64,000 bases of DNA from NCBI RefSeq assembly GCF_008710275.1, contig NZ_VYQE01000001.1:620001-684000 (forward strand), in the 5' to 3' direction. The position numbers and the translations under genes are program-made. Under the pieces are notes generated by a model. That model saw only the letters and a list, made by a program, of their open reading frames with translations. It had not been told where the DNA came from and did no database searches. Positions within the stretch are counted from its first letter, which is position 1. The number at the start of each line of letters is the position of its first letter. Source of the DNA: Histidinibacterium aquaticum (lineage in GTDB: Bacteria; Pseudomonadota; Alphaproteobacteria; Rhodobacterales; Rhodobacteraceae). Shown here piece by piece: positions 26,451-36,991 of this stretch.

Positions 26451-27068
26451 TCATCGCGCCGCTTCGGGCATCCGCGCCGGCGCCTCTTGCGGGGCCCAGT
26501 TCCGCTGCGCGGGAACGAACAGCCGCAGCCGGTCCCCCAAGCGCAGGACGCCCTCGCGCTCGACCCAGGCGGTCACGCCGCGGCGGCCCTCGGCGGCGGG
26601 CTTGAAGGCCTTGCCGTGCCCCGGCATGGCGCGCTCGATCGTCATCGCCGGGAACTGGCATGGACCGTTTTGCAGGTCGACCGTGAGCGTGGTCCCATTC
26701 TCGGCCTGCAGGCGCGCGTTGGGCGGGACGTGACTGAAGTCGGGAATGCCTTCCACGACCACCGAGGCCCCGAGCCAGGCCGGATCGAGGCTCTCCAGCC
26801 CCAGCACCCGCCCGATCTCGGCGAGCTCCTCGGCGGAGACGATGGAGAGCTGGCGGGTGTTCCGGATCTCGGTGTCGCGCGGGTAGAGGTCGAGCACCCG
26901 GCTGCAGGAGGGTCGCGTCAGCCCGGCGTGATGCTCGCCCTCGAAGCCTGCAAGCGTCAGCGGCATCTCGTCGAACGCCTCGGCGCTGATCTCGCGGGTG
27001 TCGCGGTCCGTCACCCGTCCCAGCCAGGTGACGGTGCCGTAGATCTCGGTGGGGGTCAGCGCGGCCAT
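26451..27068 (-). CDS. MOSC domain protein
   Basis: This 205-aa protein has the MOSC pattern: GEHHAGLTRPSC early, RQLSIVSAEELAEI, then NGPCQFPAMTIERAMPGHGK with the conserved Cys, and GLTAWVEREG-type C-terminal sequence (seen as [18 protein letters not shown]). MOSC domains occur in molybdenum cofactor sulfurases and in enzymes that reduce N-hydroxylated compounds, where the Cys binds the cofactor. No partner domain or molybdenum gene lies nearby, so the substrate is unknown. Start ATG at 27068, AAGGAG upstream. The LysR gene ends 52 bases further on, on the same strand. Confidence 0.85.
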   Translation of the reverse strand: MAALTPTEIYGTVTWLGRVTDRDTREISAEAFDEMPLTLAGFEGEHHAGLTRPSCSRVLDLYPRDTEIRNTRQLSIVSAEELAEIGRVLGLESLDPAWLGASVVVEGIPDFSHVPPNARLQAENGTTLTVDLQNGPCQFPAMTIERAMPGHGKAFKPAAEGRRGVTAWVEREGVLRLGDRLRLFVPAQRNWAPQEAPARMPEAAR

Positions 27069-27120
27069 GTCGGTCTCCTTCGGCAGCGACTATTCCGCTG
27101 CGACCGGGCCAAAGCAAGGG

Positions 27121-28023
27121 TCAGCCCGCCTCCCGCCGCAGCCAGTCGGCGAAGGCCACGACCTCCGGCCGCCGCGCCGCTTCGGGCGAGAGGGTGACGT
27201 GGTACTGGAGGTCCGAGGGCGCGATCTCGGAAAAGGCGCGCACGAGGCGGCCGCGCTCGATCTCGTCGTGAACCAGGGAGGTGCGGACCAGGGCCAGCCC
27301 CTCCCCCTCGATGCAGGCAGCGATCATCTCGGCGAAGGTCTCGTAGGTCGGGCCGAAGGTGCAATCCTCGAAGGGCAGGACGCGCGGGTCGTCGGGTACG
27401 ACCTGGTCATACCACCGTTCCCAGTCCAGCACCGTCTGCCGCGAGCCGGCATGGCGCAGCAGCGGCGCGGCCCAGAGCCCGTGCCGTTCCGGCAGGCGCT
27501 CCGAGACCTCGGGCGCGCAGACGACGAACTCTTCCTCGAGTCCCAGCGGATAGGAGACGAGACCGCGCCCGCCCGGGGCCGGCCATACGGACATGTCATC
27601 GCTGCTGGTTCTCAAGTCCGGGCGGCGGTGGCCTACGCCCATGCGGATCCGCACGTCGGGGACCAAGGTCAGGTAACGCTCCAGCCGCGGCCCGAGCCAC
27701 TGGGTGCCGAGCTCCGGCGTGGTGGCGACGGAAATTTCCGCGACCTCCGGTTCTTCCCGCAGCTCGGCGAAGCCCGCCCGCAGGGCGGCGAGCCCCGCCT
27801 CGACCTGCGGATGGAGCCGGGCCCCTGCGGCGGTCAGGGTGACTCCGGACGGTGCGCGGCGGAACAGCGGCGTTCCCGCCCAATCCTCCAGCTTGGCGAT
27901 CTGGTGGCTCACGGCGGTCTGGGTCAGGCCCAACACCTCGCCCGCGCGGGTGAAATTGCGCTGCTCGGCCACGGCGAGGAAGGCGCGGAGGCATTGCAGC
28001 GGCGGCAGAAGGTCATGCACCAT
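27121..28023 (-). CDS. LysR-family transcriptional regulator (GcvA-like)
   Basis: This 300-aa protein has an N-terminal LysR helix-turn-helix (LRAFLAVAEQRNFTRAGEVLGLTQTAVSHQ in two halves, residues about 12-42) and a periplasmic-binding-protein-like effector domain. The start LPPLQCLRAF is typical of the GcvA subgroup. It is divergent from a 43-aa DUF1127-like gene with 94 bases between, where LysR proteins usually bind. The MOSC gene downstream may be cotranscribed. The effector is unknown. Start ATG at 28023. Confidence 0.88.
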   Translation of the reverse strand: MVHDLLPPLQCLRAFLAVAEQRNFTRAGEVLGLTQTAVSHQIAKLEDWAGTPLFRRAPSGVTLTAAGARLHPQVEAGLAALRAGFAELREEPEVAEISVATTPELGTQWLGPRLERYLTLVPDVRIRMGVGHRRPDLRTSSDDMSVWPAPGGRGLVSYPLGLEEEFVVCAPEVSERLPERHGLWAAPLLRHAGSRQTVLDWERWYDQVVPDDPRVLPFEDCTFGPTYETFAEMIAACIEGEGLALVRTSLVHDEIERGRLVRAFSEIAPSDLQYHVTLSPEAARRPEVVAFADWLRREAG

Positions 28024-28117
28024 GAAAAACCGTCATACCTCGCGGTGACGTCAATTCGTTTCAGATACTTATAAAAAAGGCGCATCCACGGGTCGAGAGA
28101 AATGACGGAGGCCCACC

Positions 28118-28249
28118 ATGATGACACTTCTTCTTGCCCGACTGCATCGGAGGCTCGCCGACCGCGCCCCGTCGAACGACCACCTGCGGCGTGACGTCGG
28201 GCTGCCGGAAGAGCGGGATGGCGTCAGGGGCTGGTGGCGGCTGCTCTGA
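28118..28249 (+). CDS. Small DUF1127-like protein (43 aa)
   Basis: This short protein starts MMTLLLARLHRRLADR and contains NDHLRRDVGLPEERDG, the core of DUF1127/YjiS proteins (helix, then DHLLRDIGL-like sequence). DUF1127 proteins are small, basic, and linked in other alphaproteobacteria to phosphate and carbon metabolism and RNA interaction. It is divergent from a LysR gene and probably its target. ACGGAGG precedes the ATG. It is shorter than usual lists of genes accept, but the motif and position support it. The ftsH terminator follows at once. Confidence 0.65.
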   Translation: MMTLLLARLHRRLADRAPSNDHLRRDVGLPEERDGVRGWWRLL

Positions 28250-28252
28250 ACG

Positions 28253-28282
28253 AAAAACGGCGCGACGGGGGCCGTCGCGCCG
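28253..28282 (-). terminator. Terminator of the tol-ftsH transcript
   Basis: An 11-bp perfect stem, CGGCGCGACGG (28258-28268) with CCGTCGCGCCG (28272-28282), has a run of A on its left (28253-28257), which gives a U-tract when read on the minus strand. It lies downstream of ftsH and just after the small DUF1127 gene, so it can stop transcription from both sides. Confidence 0.75.
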
Positions 28283-28306
28283 CTAGCATTCGTAGCTCAG
28301 GAGGCC

Positions 28307-30223
<1,917 letters not shown>

Positions 30224-30246
30224 GGATAGCTCCCGTGAATAGCGTC

Positions 30247-30267
30247 GCCGGACCTCCTCAGTCCGGC
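30247..30267 (-). promoter_or_regulatory. Leader hairpin upstream of ftsH
   Basis: On the minus strand GCCGGAC-TGAGGAG-GTCCGGC forms a perfect 7-bp stem whose loop and 3' edge contain AGGAGG. It is 24 bases from the TTG start, too far to be the ribosome binding site itself, and no U-tract follows, so it is not an obvious terminator of tilS. Confidence 0.35.
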
Positions 30268-30299
30268 TTTGCCTTAAGATAAGGGTTGGGGCGGCTACT

Positions 30300-31574
30300 T
30301 CAATGCGATTGAAGCCAGCCGGCCACGCCCCGCTGACCACCGGGGCGGGCGGAGCACAGCTCTGCCCGATGGGCCGGCCCGTGACCGAGCGCGGCGCAGG
30401 CCACGAGGCGGTCCCCGTCCCAGACCGAGGGCAAGGCGTGGAGCAGGGCCGCGGGACAACCTGCGCGGTCCTCCGGCGCCGCCTGGCGCAGCCCCTCTGG
30501 ACCCAGGGCCCGGATTTCCAGGTCGTTGATTTCCGGGCCCGAAATCCGCCAGCGCCCGTCCCAGAGGCTTTCGGGCCCCGCCGTCTCGCGCAGGTCGCGC
30601 ACCGCCGCATACTCGCGGAATACGAGCAACCGCCCGCCGCGCGCCATGGCCTGGCAGCCGTGCAGGGTGATCGTTCCGCCCGAGAGAATACGGTCCAGCG
30701 CGTCCTCGAGGGCGGAGGCGCGGGGCCGGTATTCGGCCTGCGCGACATATTGCAGCGCCGCCGCCAGGCAGCGCATCTGGGTGTCGGTTTCCACCGCCGC
30801 GAACCGGTCGCGGTCCCAGACCACCGCCCCCGCGGCCGACGTCGGGGGCATGCTCACCTCGACCTCGGTCAACACGGACAGCGCCCGCGCCGTGAGTGCC
30901 TCCCGCGCCCGCGCCAGCCTCCGGGCCGTGGCGACGAGTGTCTCCCGGCCCAGCCCCTCGGCCTCCAGCGGATCGAGAAGGGCCCGGATGCGCGCGCGGT
31001 CGTAGGCGGGGTCCGAGTTCGTCGGGTCCTCGGCATAGGGGATGCGCAGGACCTTGAGGTAGTGCCTCAGCTCCGCGCGCGAGACCTCGAGCAGCGGCCG
31101 AAGCACAAGCCACTCCCCTATGTGCCGCGATGCGGGCATCGCCGCGAGGCCCTCGACCCCGGAGCCACGCTTCAGCCGCAGCAAAAAGGTCTCGGCCACG
31201 TCATCGGAGGTATGCCCGAAGCAGACATGCCGGACCGTGCCGCGCCATTCGCCGATCAGGTCGAGCCGGGCGCGGCGGGCGGCGTCCATCAGGTTGCCCT
31301 GCCCGTCCCACTCCCAGCGGAGAATGTCGTGCGGCAAACCCAGCCCCGCGGCCTCGTCGGCGACCATCGCGGCCTCCGCGGCGGCGGCGGGGCGGAGCCC
31401 GTGGTCCACGGTCACGACCCGCAGGCCGATCCCCCAGACCCGCGCCCAGCCGGCGGCGAGGTGCAGCATCGCCATGCTGTCGCCGCCGCCGGAGACGGCG
31501 AGGCCGATCTCGGTCGGAAAGTCGGGCCCGGTCAGGGCCCCCATCGCCTCGGCGAACCTCTGGTCGAGGCTCAC
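30300..31574 (-). CDS. tilS: tRNA(Ile)-lysidine synthase
   Basis: This 424-aa protein has the PP-loop [13 protein letters not shown] (about residues 28-40) in a nucleotide-binding domain. [26 protein letters not shown] and [14 protein letters not shown]-like signatures follow. It joins lysine to C34 of tRNA-Ile(CAT), making it read AUA. GTG at 31574 is the only start ahead of the PP-loop. It lies between ybgF and ftsH, an order conserved in many alphaproteobacteria. Expression is probably from the tol operon promoter. Confidence 0.94.
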   Translation of the reverse strand: MSLDQRFAEAMGALTGPDFPTEIGLAVSGGGDSMAMLHLAAGWARVWGIGLRVVTVDHGLRPAAAAEAAMVADEAAGLGLPHDILRWEWDGQGNLMDAARRARLDLIGEWRGTVRHVCFGHTSDDVAETFLLRLKRGSGVEGLAAMPASRHIGEWLVLRPLLEVSRAELRHYLKVLRIPYAEDPTNSDPAYDRARIRALLDPLEAEGLGRETLVATARRLARAREALTARALSVLTEVEVSMPPTSAAGAVVWDRDRFAAVETDTQMRCLAAALQYVAQAEYRPRASALEDALDRILSGGTITLHGCQAMARGGRLLVFREYAAVRDLRETAGPESLWDGRWRISGPEINDLEIRALGPEGLRQAAPEDRAGCPAALLHALPSVWDGDRLVACAALGHGPAHRAELCSARPGGQRGVAGWLQSH

Positions 31575-31584
31575 GGGCGCGCCC

Positions 31585-32415
31585 TCACTGACAGGCGAGC
31601 TGCGCGCGCGCCTGGCCTACGTCAAGGGCCGCCTCGGAGGCCGGGAAGCGGTTGCTCACCTCGGTCAGTGTCACGCAGGCCTCCTGGGTCTGCCCGAGAC
31701 TGCCGAGGGTGGTGCCCAGCTTGTAGAGCGCGTCCGGCGCGATCTCGCTGTCGGGATAGTCGCTGAAGGCCGTCAGGTACGACCGTGCGGCCTCCTGGAG
31801 CTCTCCCAGCGATTCCAGCGCGTCGCCCCGCAGGTAGTGGGCGCGGGCGCTCAGCGGTCCGCCGGGGTAGGTCTCGACATGGGCCGCAAAGAGGTCAGCG
31901 GCGCTGCGAAAGTCACCGTTGGCGAGCGCCTCCTGCGCCCGCTCGAAGTCGCGCTGTTCACCGACGGCCAGCGCGGGGCCCTGATCCTGGGGTTCTGCCG
32001 GCTCGGGCAGGTTCTCGGCTGCATCCACGCCGCCCAGCGTCGGCGTATCGCCGAGGCTGCCGATATCGCATCCCTCTTCCAGCTCGCAGAGCCGGAATTC
32101 CAGGTCGCCGATCCGGTTGGTCCCCTCGCGGGTCACCCGGTCGATGCGGAACTCCAGCTCCTCGGTCTTGGAGGTGAGCCGCTGCAGCTCCGCCTCCATC
32201 GCGTTGACGCGCTCGAGCACGGATCCCGCGCCGGTGTCCACCTGCGGGAAGCCGGTGGTCGAAAGCTCCGTCCGCAGCGACTGGATTTCCTGGTAGAGGA
32301 CGGTCAGCTGCTGCCGGATGTCGGCGAGAGTCTGGTCCTGGCCCTGCTCCTGCCCGGCGGCGCCGAGGGGCAGCGCGGCCAGGAGCGCGGCGGCGATCAG
32401 GCGGCGCATCGTCAC
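31585..32415 (-). CDS. ybgF: Tol-Pal system protein YbgF/CpoB
   Basis: This 276-aa periplasmic protein has a signal peptide (RRLIAAALLAALPLGAAG), a coiled-coil trimerisation region (about residues 25-110: LADIRQQLTVLYQEIQSL), a Pro/Glu linker, and a C-terminal TPR domain (about 150-276: RAQEALANGDFRSAADLFAA, SARAHYLRGDALESLGE). CpoB couples outer-membrane constriction with septal peptidoglycan synthesis. It follows pal directly. ATG at 32415 and ATG at 32409 are both possible; both give the same signal peptide core. Confidence 0.93.
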   Translation of the reverse strand: MTMRRLIAAALLAALPLGAAGQEQGQDQTLADIRQQLTVLYQEIQSLRTELSTTGFPQVDTGAGSVLERVNAMEAELQRLTSKTEELEFRIDRVTREGTNRIGDLEFRLCELEEGCDIGSLGDTPTLGGVDAAENLPEPAEPQDQGPALAVGEQRDFERAQEALANGDFRSAADLFAAHVETYPGGPLSARAHYLRGDALESLGELQEAARSYLTAFSDYPDSEIAPDALYKLGTTLGSLGQTQEACVTLTEVSNRFPASEAALDVGQARAQLACQ

Positions 32416-32419
32416 CTCC

Positions 32420-32941
32420 TCAGCTCAGGGCACCGGCGGCGATGACCGTGACCGCACGGCGGTTGCGGGCGTAGCAGCTCTCCTCCGAGCAGACGGCGAT
32501 GGGCCGCTCCTTGCCGAAGGTGACGGTCTGCAGGCGGTTCGCCGAGATGCCCTGGCTGACCAGGTATTCCCGCACCGACTGCGCCCGGCGCGAGCCGAGG
32601 GCGAGGTTGTATTCCCGCGTGCCCTGCTCGTCGGCGTGGCCCTCGATGACGGCGGTGTAGTCGGGGTTCGACTGCAGCCACTGTGCCTGACCGTTCAGCG
32701 TCTGCTGGGCTGCGGCGGTCAGCGTGTGCTGGTCCACCTCGAAGAGCACACGGTCCCCGATCGTCTGCTGGAAGTACTGCGGCGAGTTCGGGTCGGAGGC
32801 CCCGCCCGGGGTGACGTTGACCGAGGGCGCGGCGTTCACGTCGGCACCCACACCGGCGCCCGCGTTGCGGTTGGCGCAGCCCGAGACGGCCACGGCCGCG
32901 ACGAGGAGGAGGCCGGGGATCAGTCGCTTCAAAGACATCAT
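32420..32941 (-). CDS. pal: Peptidoglycan-associated lipoprotein Pal
   Basis: This 173-aa lipoprotein has lipobox AVSGC (Cys about residue 22) and an OmpA-like peptidoglycan-binding domain with EGHADEQGTREYNLALGSRR, the motif that holds the diaminopimelate-binding Asp and Arg. It anchors the outer membrane to the wall and is moved to the division site by TolQRA/TolB. ATG at 32941 is chosen because GAGAG lies 7 bases upstream; the adjacent ATG at 32938 is one codon shorter. Confidence 0.94.
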   Translation of the reverse strand: MMSLKRLIPGLLLVAAVAVSGCANRNAGAGVGADVNAAPSVNVTPGGASDPNSPQYFQQTIGDRVLFEVDQHTLTAAAQQTLNGQAQWLQSNPDYTAVIEGHADEQGTREYNLALGSRRAQSVREYLVSQGISANRLQTVTFGKERPIAVCSEESCYARNRRAVTVIAAGALS

Positions 32942-32998
32942 GCGTTCGCTCTCAATGCTCGATTTTCCGCTTGGTAACACAGTTGGCGCACCGGTGCA

Positions 32999-34327
32999 TC
33001 AGGGTTGCAGCGGTCCCCACGACGGGTCGGACGCACCGGCCGGGGTCTGGACCCGCTGCAGGTTCCGGCCCGAGACGTCGACCGAGTAGATCGACGGCGC
33101 ACCGGTCTCGCCCTGCGTTTCACGGGTGAACATGAGCACGCGCCCGTTCGGCGACCACGTCGGGCTCTCGTCCAGGAAGGACGAGGTGAGCAGCCGCTCC
33201 TCGGAGCCGTCGGTGCGCATCACGCCGATGTGAAACCGCCCCGCGTTCTGCTTGGTGAAGGCGATGAGGTCGCCGCGCGGCGACCAGACCGGGGAGCCGT
33301 AGCGCCCCTCGCCGAAGCTGATCCGCCGCGGCTCGCCGCCGGAGGCGGGCATCACGTAGATCTGCTGGCTGCCGGAGCGGTCGCTCTCGAAGACGATCTG
33401 GCTGCCATCGGGCGAGAGCGAGGGCGCGGTCTCGATCGAGGGCGCGGAGGTCAGCCGCTGGTGCTGCCCGGTGGGCACGTCGGTGCGGTAGATGTCGGTG
33501 TTTCCGCCGTTGGAGATCGAGTAGATCACCGACCGCCCGTCGCGCGAGAAGCGCGGCGAGAAGGCCATCTCGCCGTCGATCACCGGCAGCGCCTGCCGCG
33601 TCACCGTGCCCACGTCGAGCGCGTAGATCCGCGGGAAGCCGGAGTCCCAGCTGGTGTAGATCACCCGGTCGCCGTTCGGCGAGAACCGCGGCGCCAGCAC
33701 GATGGAGGAGCTGTCGGTCAGGTACTGAACGTTGGCGCCGTCGTAATCCATGATCGCCAGCCGCTTGCGCCGGTCCGCCTTGGGGCCGGTCTCGGCCACG
33801 AAGACCACGCGGCTGTCGAAATAGCCGCCTTCGCCGGTGATCCGGGAATAGACCTGGTCGGCCACCTTGTGTGCCATGCGCCGCCAGCCGTCGGTGGTGC
33901 CCGAGAGCTGCTGGCCCGAGCCCAGCTCCTGCCCCGAGAAGACGTCGTAGAGGCGGAACTTCACCGTCACCTGGTTGCCGTTCACGGCCACCGCGCCGGT
34001 GATGAGCGCCTGGGCGTTGATCGTCCGCCAGTCGGTATAGGCGACCGGCTGGGCGAAGCTCTCGATGCTGGAGACGAAGGCCTCCGCCGGGATGCGGCGG
34101 AAGACGCCAGTGCCGGTGAGGTCGGCGGCGATCACCTCGGTGATGTCGGCGGCGAGCTGCTCCGCCCCGGGCGTCTCGGCCTCGAAGGTCGGCACGGCGA
34201 AGGGCAAGGGCTCGACGTTCGGATCGGTGATGGTCAGGCGCAGCGGCCCGTCCTGCGCCTGCGCGGCGAGCGCCGCCAGCATCAGGAGAACCGCGAGGAA
34301 CGGGGCGAAGAGGGCTTGGCGTGTCAT
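32999..34327 (-). CDS. tolB: Tol-Pal system beta-propeller protein TolB
   Basis: This 442-aa periplasmic protein has a signal peptide ending at AAQAQ. An N-terminal domain follows ([20 protein letters not shown]), then a six-bladed propeller built of repeats such as [47 protein letters not shown] and [13 protein letters not shown]. It binds Pal and is released by TolA. The ATG at 34327 overlaps by four bases the stop of a candidate 49-aa reading frame that starts at 34473. Pal follows 57 bases downstream. Confidence 0.95.
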   Translation of the reverse strand: MTRQALFAPFLAVLLMLAALAAQAQDGPLRLTITDPNVEPLPFAVPTFEAETPGAEQLAADITEVIAADLTGTGVFRRIPAEAFVSSIESFAQPVAYTDWRTINAQALITGAVAVNGNQVTVKFRLYDVFSGQELGSGQQLSGTTDGWRRMAHKVADQVYSRITGEGGYFDSRVVFVAETGPKADRRKRLAIMDYDGANVQYLTDSSSIVLAPRFSPNGDRVIYTSWDSGFPRIYALDVGTVTRQALPVIDGEMAFSPRFSRDGRSVIYSISNGGNTDIYRTDVPTGQHQRLTSAPSIETAPSLSPDGSQIVFESDRSGSQQIYVMPASGGEPRRISFGEGRYGSPVWSPRGDLIAFTKQNAGRFHIGVMRTDGSEERLLTSSFLDESPTWSPNGRVLMFTRETQGETGAPSIYSVDVSGRNLQRVQTPAGASDPSWGPLQP

Positions 34328-34473
34328 GGGTTCATATTCTCCGGCAGGGTCCGGGTTGCAATCGTCGTGGGGCCGTTACGGCAGGAATTCACCGAGTCGG
34401 GGCAGTAAGCGGTGCCGCCGGGCGCGGTTCCGGTGGGCCGGGCGGATCGGGTCGGACAGATGCCGATCTGCAT
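34324..34473 (-). CDS. Candidate 49-aa protein between tolA and tolB
   Basis: This frame starts [18 protein letters not shown] and holds three Cys, with high GC at third codon positions as in the neighbouring genes. Its TGA overlaps the tolB ATG as ATGA, and GAGGGGAG precedes its own ATG at 34473. That is the layout of a translationally coupled leader or small gene. I do not recognise the family and it has no signal peptide. Otherwise this is a 157-base gap between tolA and tolB. It could be a chance frame; confidence is moderate. Confidence 0.4.
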   Translation of the reverse strand: MQIGICPTRSARPTGTAPGGTAYCPDSVNSCRNGPTTIATRTLPENMNP

Positions 34474-34484
34474 CGCTGCTCCCC

Positions 34485-35657
34485 TCAGTACGGCGTGCGG
34501 GCGTCGAAGGTCATCTCCACATCCCGCCATTGGCCGTATTTCTCTTCCGGCAGGTCGTAGCCCGACCGGCCGTTCGCATTCTGGCAGCGCAGGACCGCGC
34601 GCCGGGCGGCCTCGAAGGCCGCGTTGACCGCAGCCTGCGGCCCGTCGTCGGCCGAGATCTGGCGCACAGAGCCCTCGACCCGGCCATTCCGGTCGAGCGA
34701 GAAGCCCACGGTGACGGCGATCCGCGCGGCCTCGGAGCCCGCGTCAACGTTCCAGCAGGCCTGCACCGCGACGCGGAAGCCCTCCTGCTCGGAGCCGGTG
34801 AGCGGCGGGCCGGAGGGCGCCTCGGGCGCGGTGGCTTCGGCGGCACCGGCGAGCGCGGCCTCGACGGCGGCGTCGACGGCATCCTCCTCGACCTCCGGCG
34901 GCTCGGGCTCCTCGGCGGCCTCGGAGCTCGCCGTGGTCGTCGTGGGCTCTGTCTCGGGCGCGGGCTCCGGCGGCGCGGGACGGTTCGGGCGCGCCTGCGG
35001 GCGAAGCGAGGCGAGCGGGGCAGAGGCGGCGGGCTCTTCGGCCTCGGTCACGATCTCGGTCGCGGCCTCCTCCGGCGCGGTCTCTTCCTGCGGCTCCTCG
35101 ACCACCTCTTCGGGCGGAGCCTCGGACTCGGCGGCCTGCTCCTGCGCCTCCTCGGCGACGGTCACGTCCTCCGGCGGCGCGGGGGCGGCCTCGGACGAGA
35201 CGCGCTCGGAGGGGCGCGGCGTGGGGCGCGGGCTCTCCTCGAGCGTCGGGTCCTCGACGATCTGCGGAACGGCGGGCTCCGGCTGAGCCTCCGGTTCGGG
35301 CTGCGGCTCAGGCTCGGGCTCGGGCTCAGGTTCCGGCGGCGGGGCCGGCTCGGGCTCGGGCTCCGGTTCGGGCACAGGCTCAGGCTCGGGCGCAGGCTCG
35401 GGTTCGGGAGCGGCGGGCTCCGGCTCGGCCGGCGCCTCGGGCGCGGCCTCGACCTCGGGCGCGGGCGCCACCGCCTCCTGCTCCGTCTCCGGCTCGGGCG
35501 TACTGGCGGAGCGCATCGCCTCGAACTCCTCGGAGGAAACGACCGACACGTCCATCACGTCGAACTCGAGCGGTTCGGAGGCGAGGCCCCAACCCATGAC
35601 GAGCCACAGCAGGAGCCCCGCGTGGCCCGCGCCGGATATGTAGCCTCCGGGCGTCAT
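34485..35657 (-). CDS. tolA: TolA-like cell envelope protein (TonB-type)
   Basis: This 390-aa protein has one N-terminal transmembrane helix (about residues 8-27), then a very long Pro/Glu/Ala-rich stretch (about 50-300) with many PEPEPEP repeats. A C-terminal domain with [20 protein letters not shown] and [15 protein letters not shown] follows. This is the TolA/TonB type of energy transducer, which links the TolQR motor to TolB/Pal across the periplasm. The extended PE-rich arm replaces the helical Lys/Ala-rich arm of enteric TolA. Start ATG at 35657, seven bases after the tolR stop. Confidence 0.85.
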   Translation of the reverse strand: MTPGGYISGAGHAGLLLWLVMGWGLASEPLEFDVMDVSVVSSEEFEAMRSASTPEPETEQEAVAPAPEVEAAPEAPAEPEPAAPEPEPAPEPEPVPEPEPEPEPAPPPEPEPEPEPEPQPEPEAQPEPAVPQIVEDPTLEESPRPTPRPSERVSSEAAPAPPEDVTVAEEAQEQAAESEAPPEEVVEEPQEETAPEEAATEIVTEAEEPAASAPLASLRPQARPNRPAPPEPAPETEPTTTTASSEAAEEPEPPEVEEDAVDAAVEAALAGAAEATAPEAPSGPPLTGSEQEGFRVAVQACWNVDAGSEAARIAVTVGFSLDRNGRVEGSVRQISADDGPQAAVNAAFEAARRAVLRCQNANGRSGYDLPEEKYGQWRDVEMTFDARTPY

Positions 35658-35663
35658 GTCTGA

Positions 35664-36140
35664 TCAGCCGTCCGTTCCGTCGAGCCGCGGGCCGCCGATG
35701 TCCGTGACCAGGCCGATGTTGTCGAACCCCGCCGCGTTGAGCGCGCCCATGATCTCGGCCACCTGGTTCCAGGCGTTGGCCCCGTCGGCGCGCAGGAAGA
35801 CCCGGTCGCCCTCTCGCTCTTCCGCGATGGCGCGCAGCCGGGTGATGAACTCCTCCCGCTCCACGTCCGTGGTCTGGATCTGCAGCCCGCCCTCCGCGGT
35901 GAGCGTCACCGTCAGCGGCTCTTCCTGCTCGGTCGGCAGGGCGTTGGCCGCCGTCTCGGGCAGCTGCACCGGCACGCCCACCGTCAGCAGCGGCGCGGCC
36001 ACCATGAAGATGATGAGCAGAACCAGCATGACGTCGACGAAGGGCGTCACGTTGATCTCGGACATCGGCTGGGTGCGGCGCGACCTGCGGCGTCGCTTGC
36101 CGCCCCCGTCCCCGCTCGATTTCATCACCCCTGCGCCCAT
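35664..36140 (-). CDS. tolR: TolR, ExbD-family motor subunit
   Basis: This 158-aa protein has a basic cytoplasmic head (KRRRRSRRTQ), one transmembrane helix with the family motif INVTPFVDVMLVLLIIFMV, where the Asp takes protons, and a periplasmic domain. With TolQ it forms the proton-driven stator that powers TolA. One base separates it from tolQ upstream, and seven from tolA downstream. Start ATG at 36140; a second ATG (MKSSG) lies five codons in. Confidence 0.95.
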   Translation of the reverse strand: MGAGVMKSSGDGGGKRRRRSRRTQPMSEINVTPFVDVMLVLLIIFMVAAPLLTVGVPVQLPETAANALPTEQEEPLTVTLTAEGGLQIQTTDVEREEFITRLRAIAEEREGDRVFLRADGANAWNQVAEIMGALNAAGFDNIGLVTDIGGPRLDGTDG

Positions 36141-36141
36141 G

Positions 36142-36816
36142 TCAGGAATCCAGCTGGCGCGAGAGGATGGTCGAGAATTCGTCGGCGAAGGCCTCGTAGC
36201 CCGCGATGATGCTGTCGGCGTCCGAGGAGAGCTTGTTGTAGAAGATCACCGCCGGGATCGCCGCGAGCAGGCCCAGGCCCGTCGCCAGCAGCGCCTCGGC
36301 GATGCCGGGGGCCACGACGGCGAGGTTGGTGTTCTGCTGCTCGGCGATCTCGATGAAGGCGTTCATGATGCCCCAGACCGTGCCGAAGAGGCCGATGAAG
36401 GGCGCGGTCGAGCCGACGGTCGCAAGCACCGGAAGCCCGCGCTGCAACTTGGCCGCCTCCTTGGCGATCGCCACGTCCATCGAACGCTCGATCCGCGAGG
36501 CCGCGCCCGGGATCAACGCCCCGTCCTGCCGGTGCGACCGGCGCCACTCGATCATGCCCGCGGCGAAGATCCTCTGCGACTGGCCCTTCGGCTCGGGGCC
36601 GATCTCGTCGAACAGCTCGTCCAGCGGCTCGCCCGACCAGAACGACCGGTCGAAGCGGTTCGCCTCGCGCCGGGCCGACTTGTACTGGATCCACTTGTCC
36701 ACGATGACCGCCCAGCACCAGATCGATGCCGCGATCAGGATCAGCATCACGAACTTGACGGTGAGAGTCGCGCGGGCGAAGAGCGCCCACATCGAGAAAT
36801 CGGTAGCTGCTTCCAT
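36142..36816 (-). CDS. tolQ: TolQ, ExbB/MotA-family motor subunit
   Basis: This 224-aa inner membrane protein has three transmembrane helices (about residues 13-35, 125-148 and 160-182) and the MotA/TolQ/ExbB signature STAPFIGLFGTVWGIMNAF. It forms the pentameric part of the TolQR proton motor. First gene of the tol operon. A perfect 16-bp palindrome lies 37 bases upstream of its ATG and may be an operator. Confidence 0.95.
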   Translation of the reverse strand: MEAATDFSMWALFARATLTVKFVMLILIAASIWCWAVIVDKWIQYKSARREANRFDRSFWSGEPLDELFDEIGPEPKGQSQRIFAAGMIEWRRSHRQDGALIPGAASRIERSMDVAIAKEAAKLQRGLPVLATVGSTAPFIGLFGTVWGIMNAFIEIAEQQNTNLAVVAPGIAEALLATGLGLLAAIPAVIFYNKLSSDADSIIAGYEAFADEFSTILSRQLDS

Positions 36817-36852
36817 CTGCCTGCCCGTATCCGCCTGCCCCCTTCTTTGACT

Positions 36853-36868
36853 GGGACGGATCCGTCCC
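36853..36868. promoter_or_regulatory. Perfect 16-bp palindrome upstream of tolQ
   Basis: GGGACGGATCCGTCCC is fully self-complementary and lies 37 bases before the tolQ ATG in the 175-base gap after ybgC. As there is no loop and no U-tract, an operator for a dimeric regulator is more likely than a terminator. The cognate protein is unknown. Confidence 0.4.
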
Positions 36869-36991
36869 GGGGGGGTCTTGGCCCGGATATACCATGTCCG
36901 GGGCGAAATCCACGCGCATCAAGTTCACGACCGCGTATCTCGCGGGAGAAGCGAAAGTTTGCCGGAAGACCTGGGACCGGCCCCTCGCGTC

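Noticed and set aside
35290-35470. Short tandem repeats as a CRISPR-like or satellite array
   Set aside because: The repeats are in-frame PE-coding units of tolA with no spacers of constant length.
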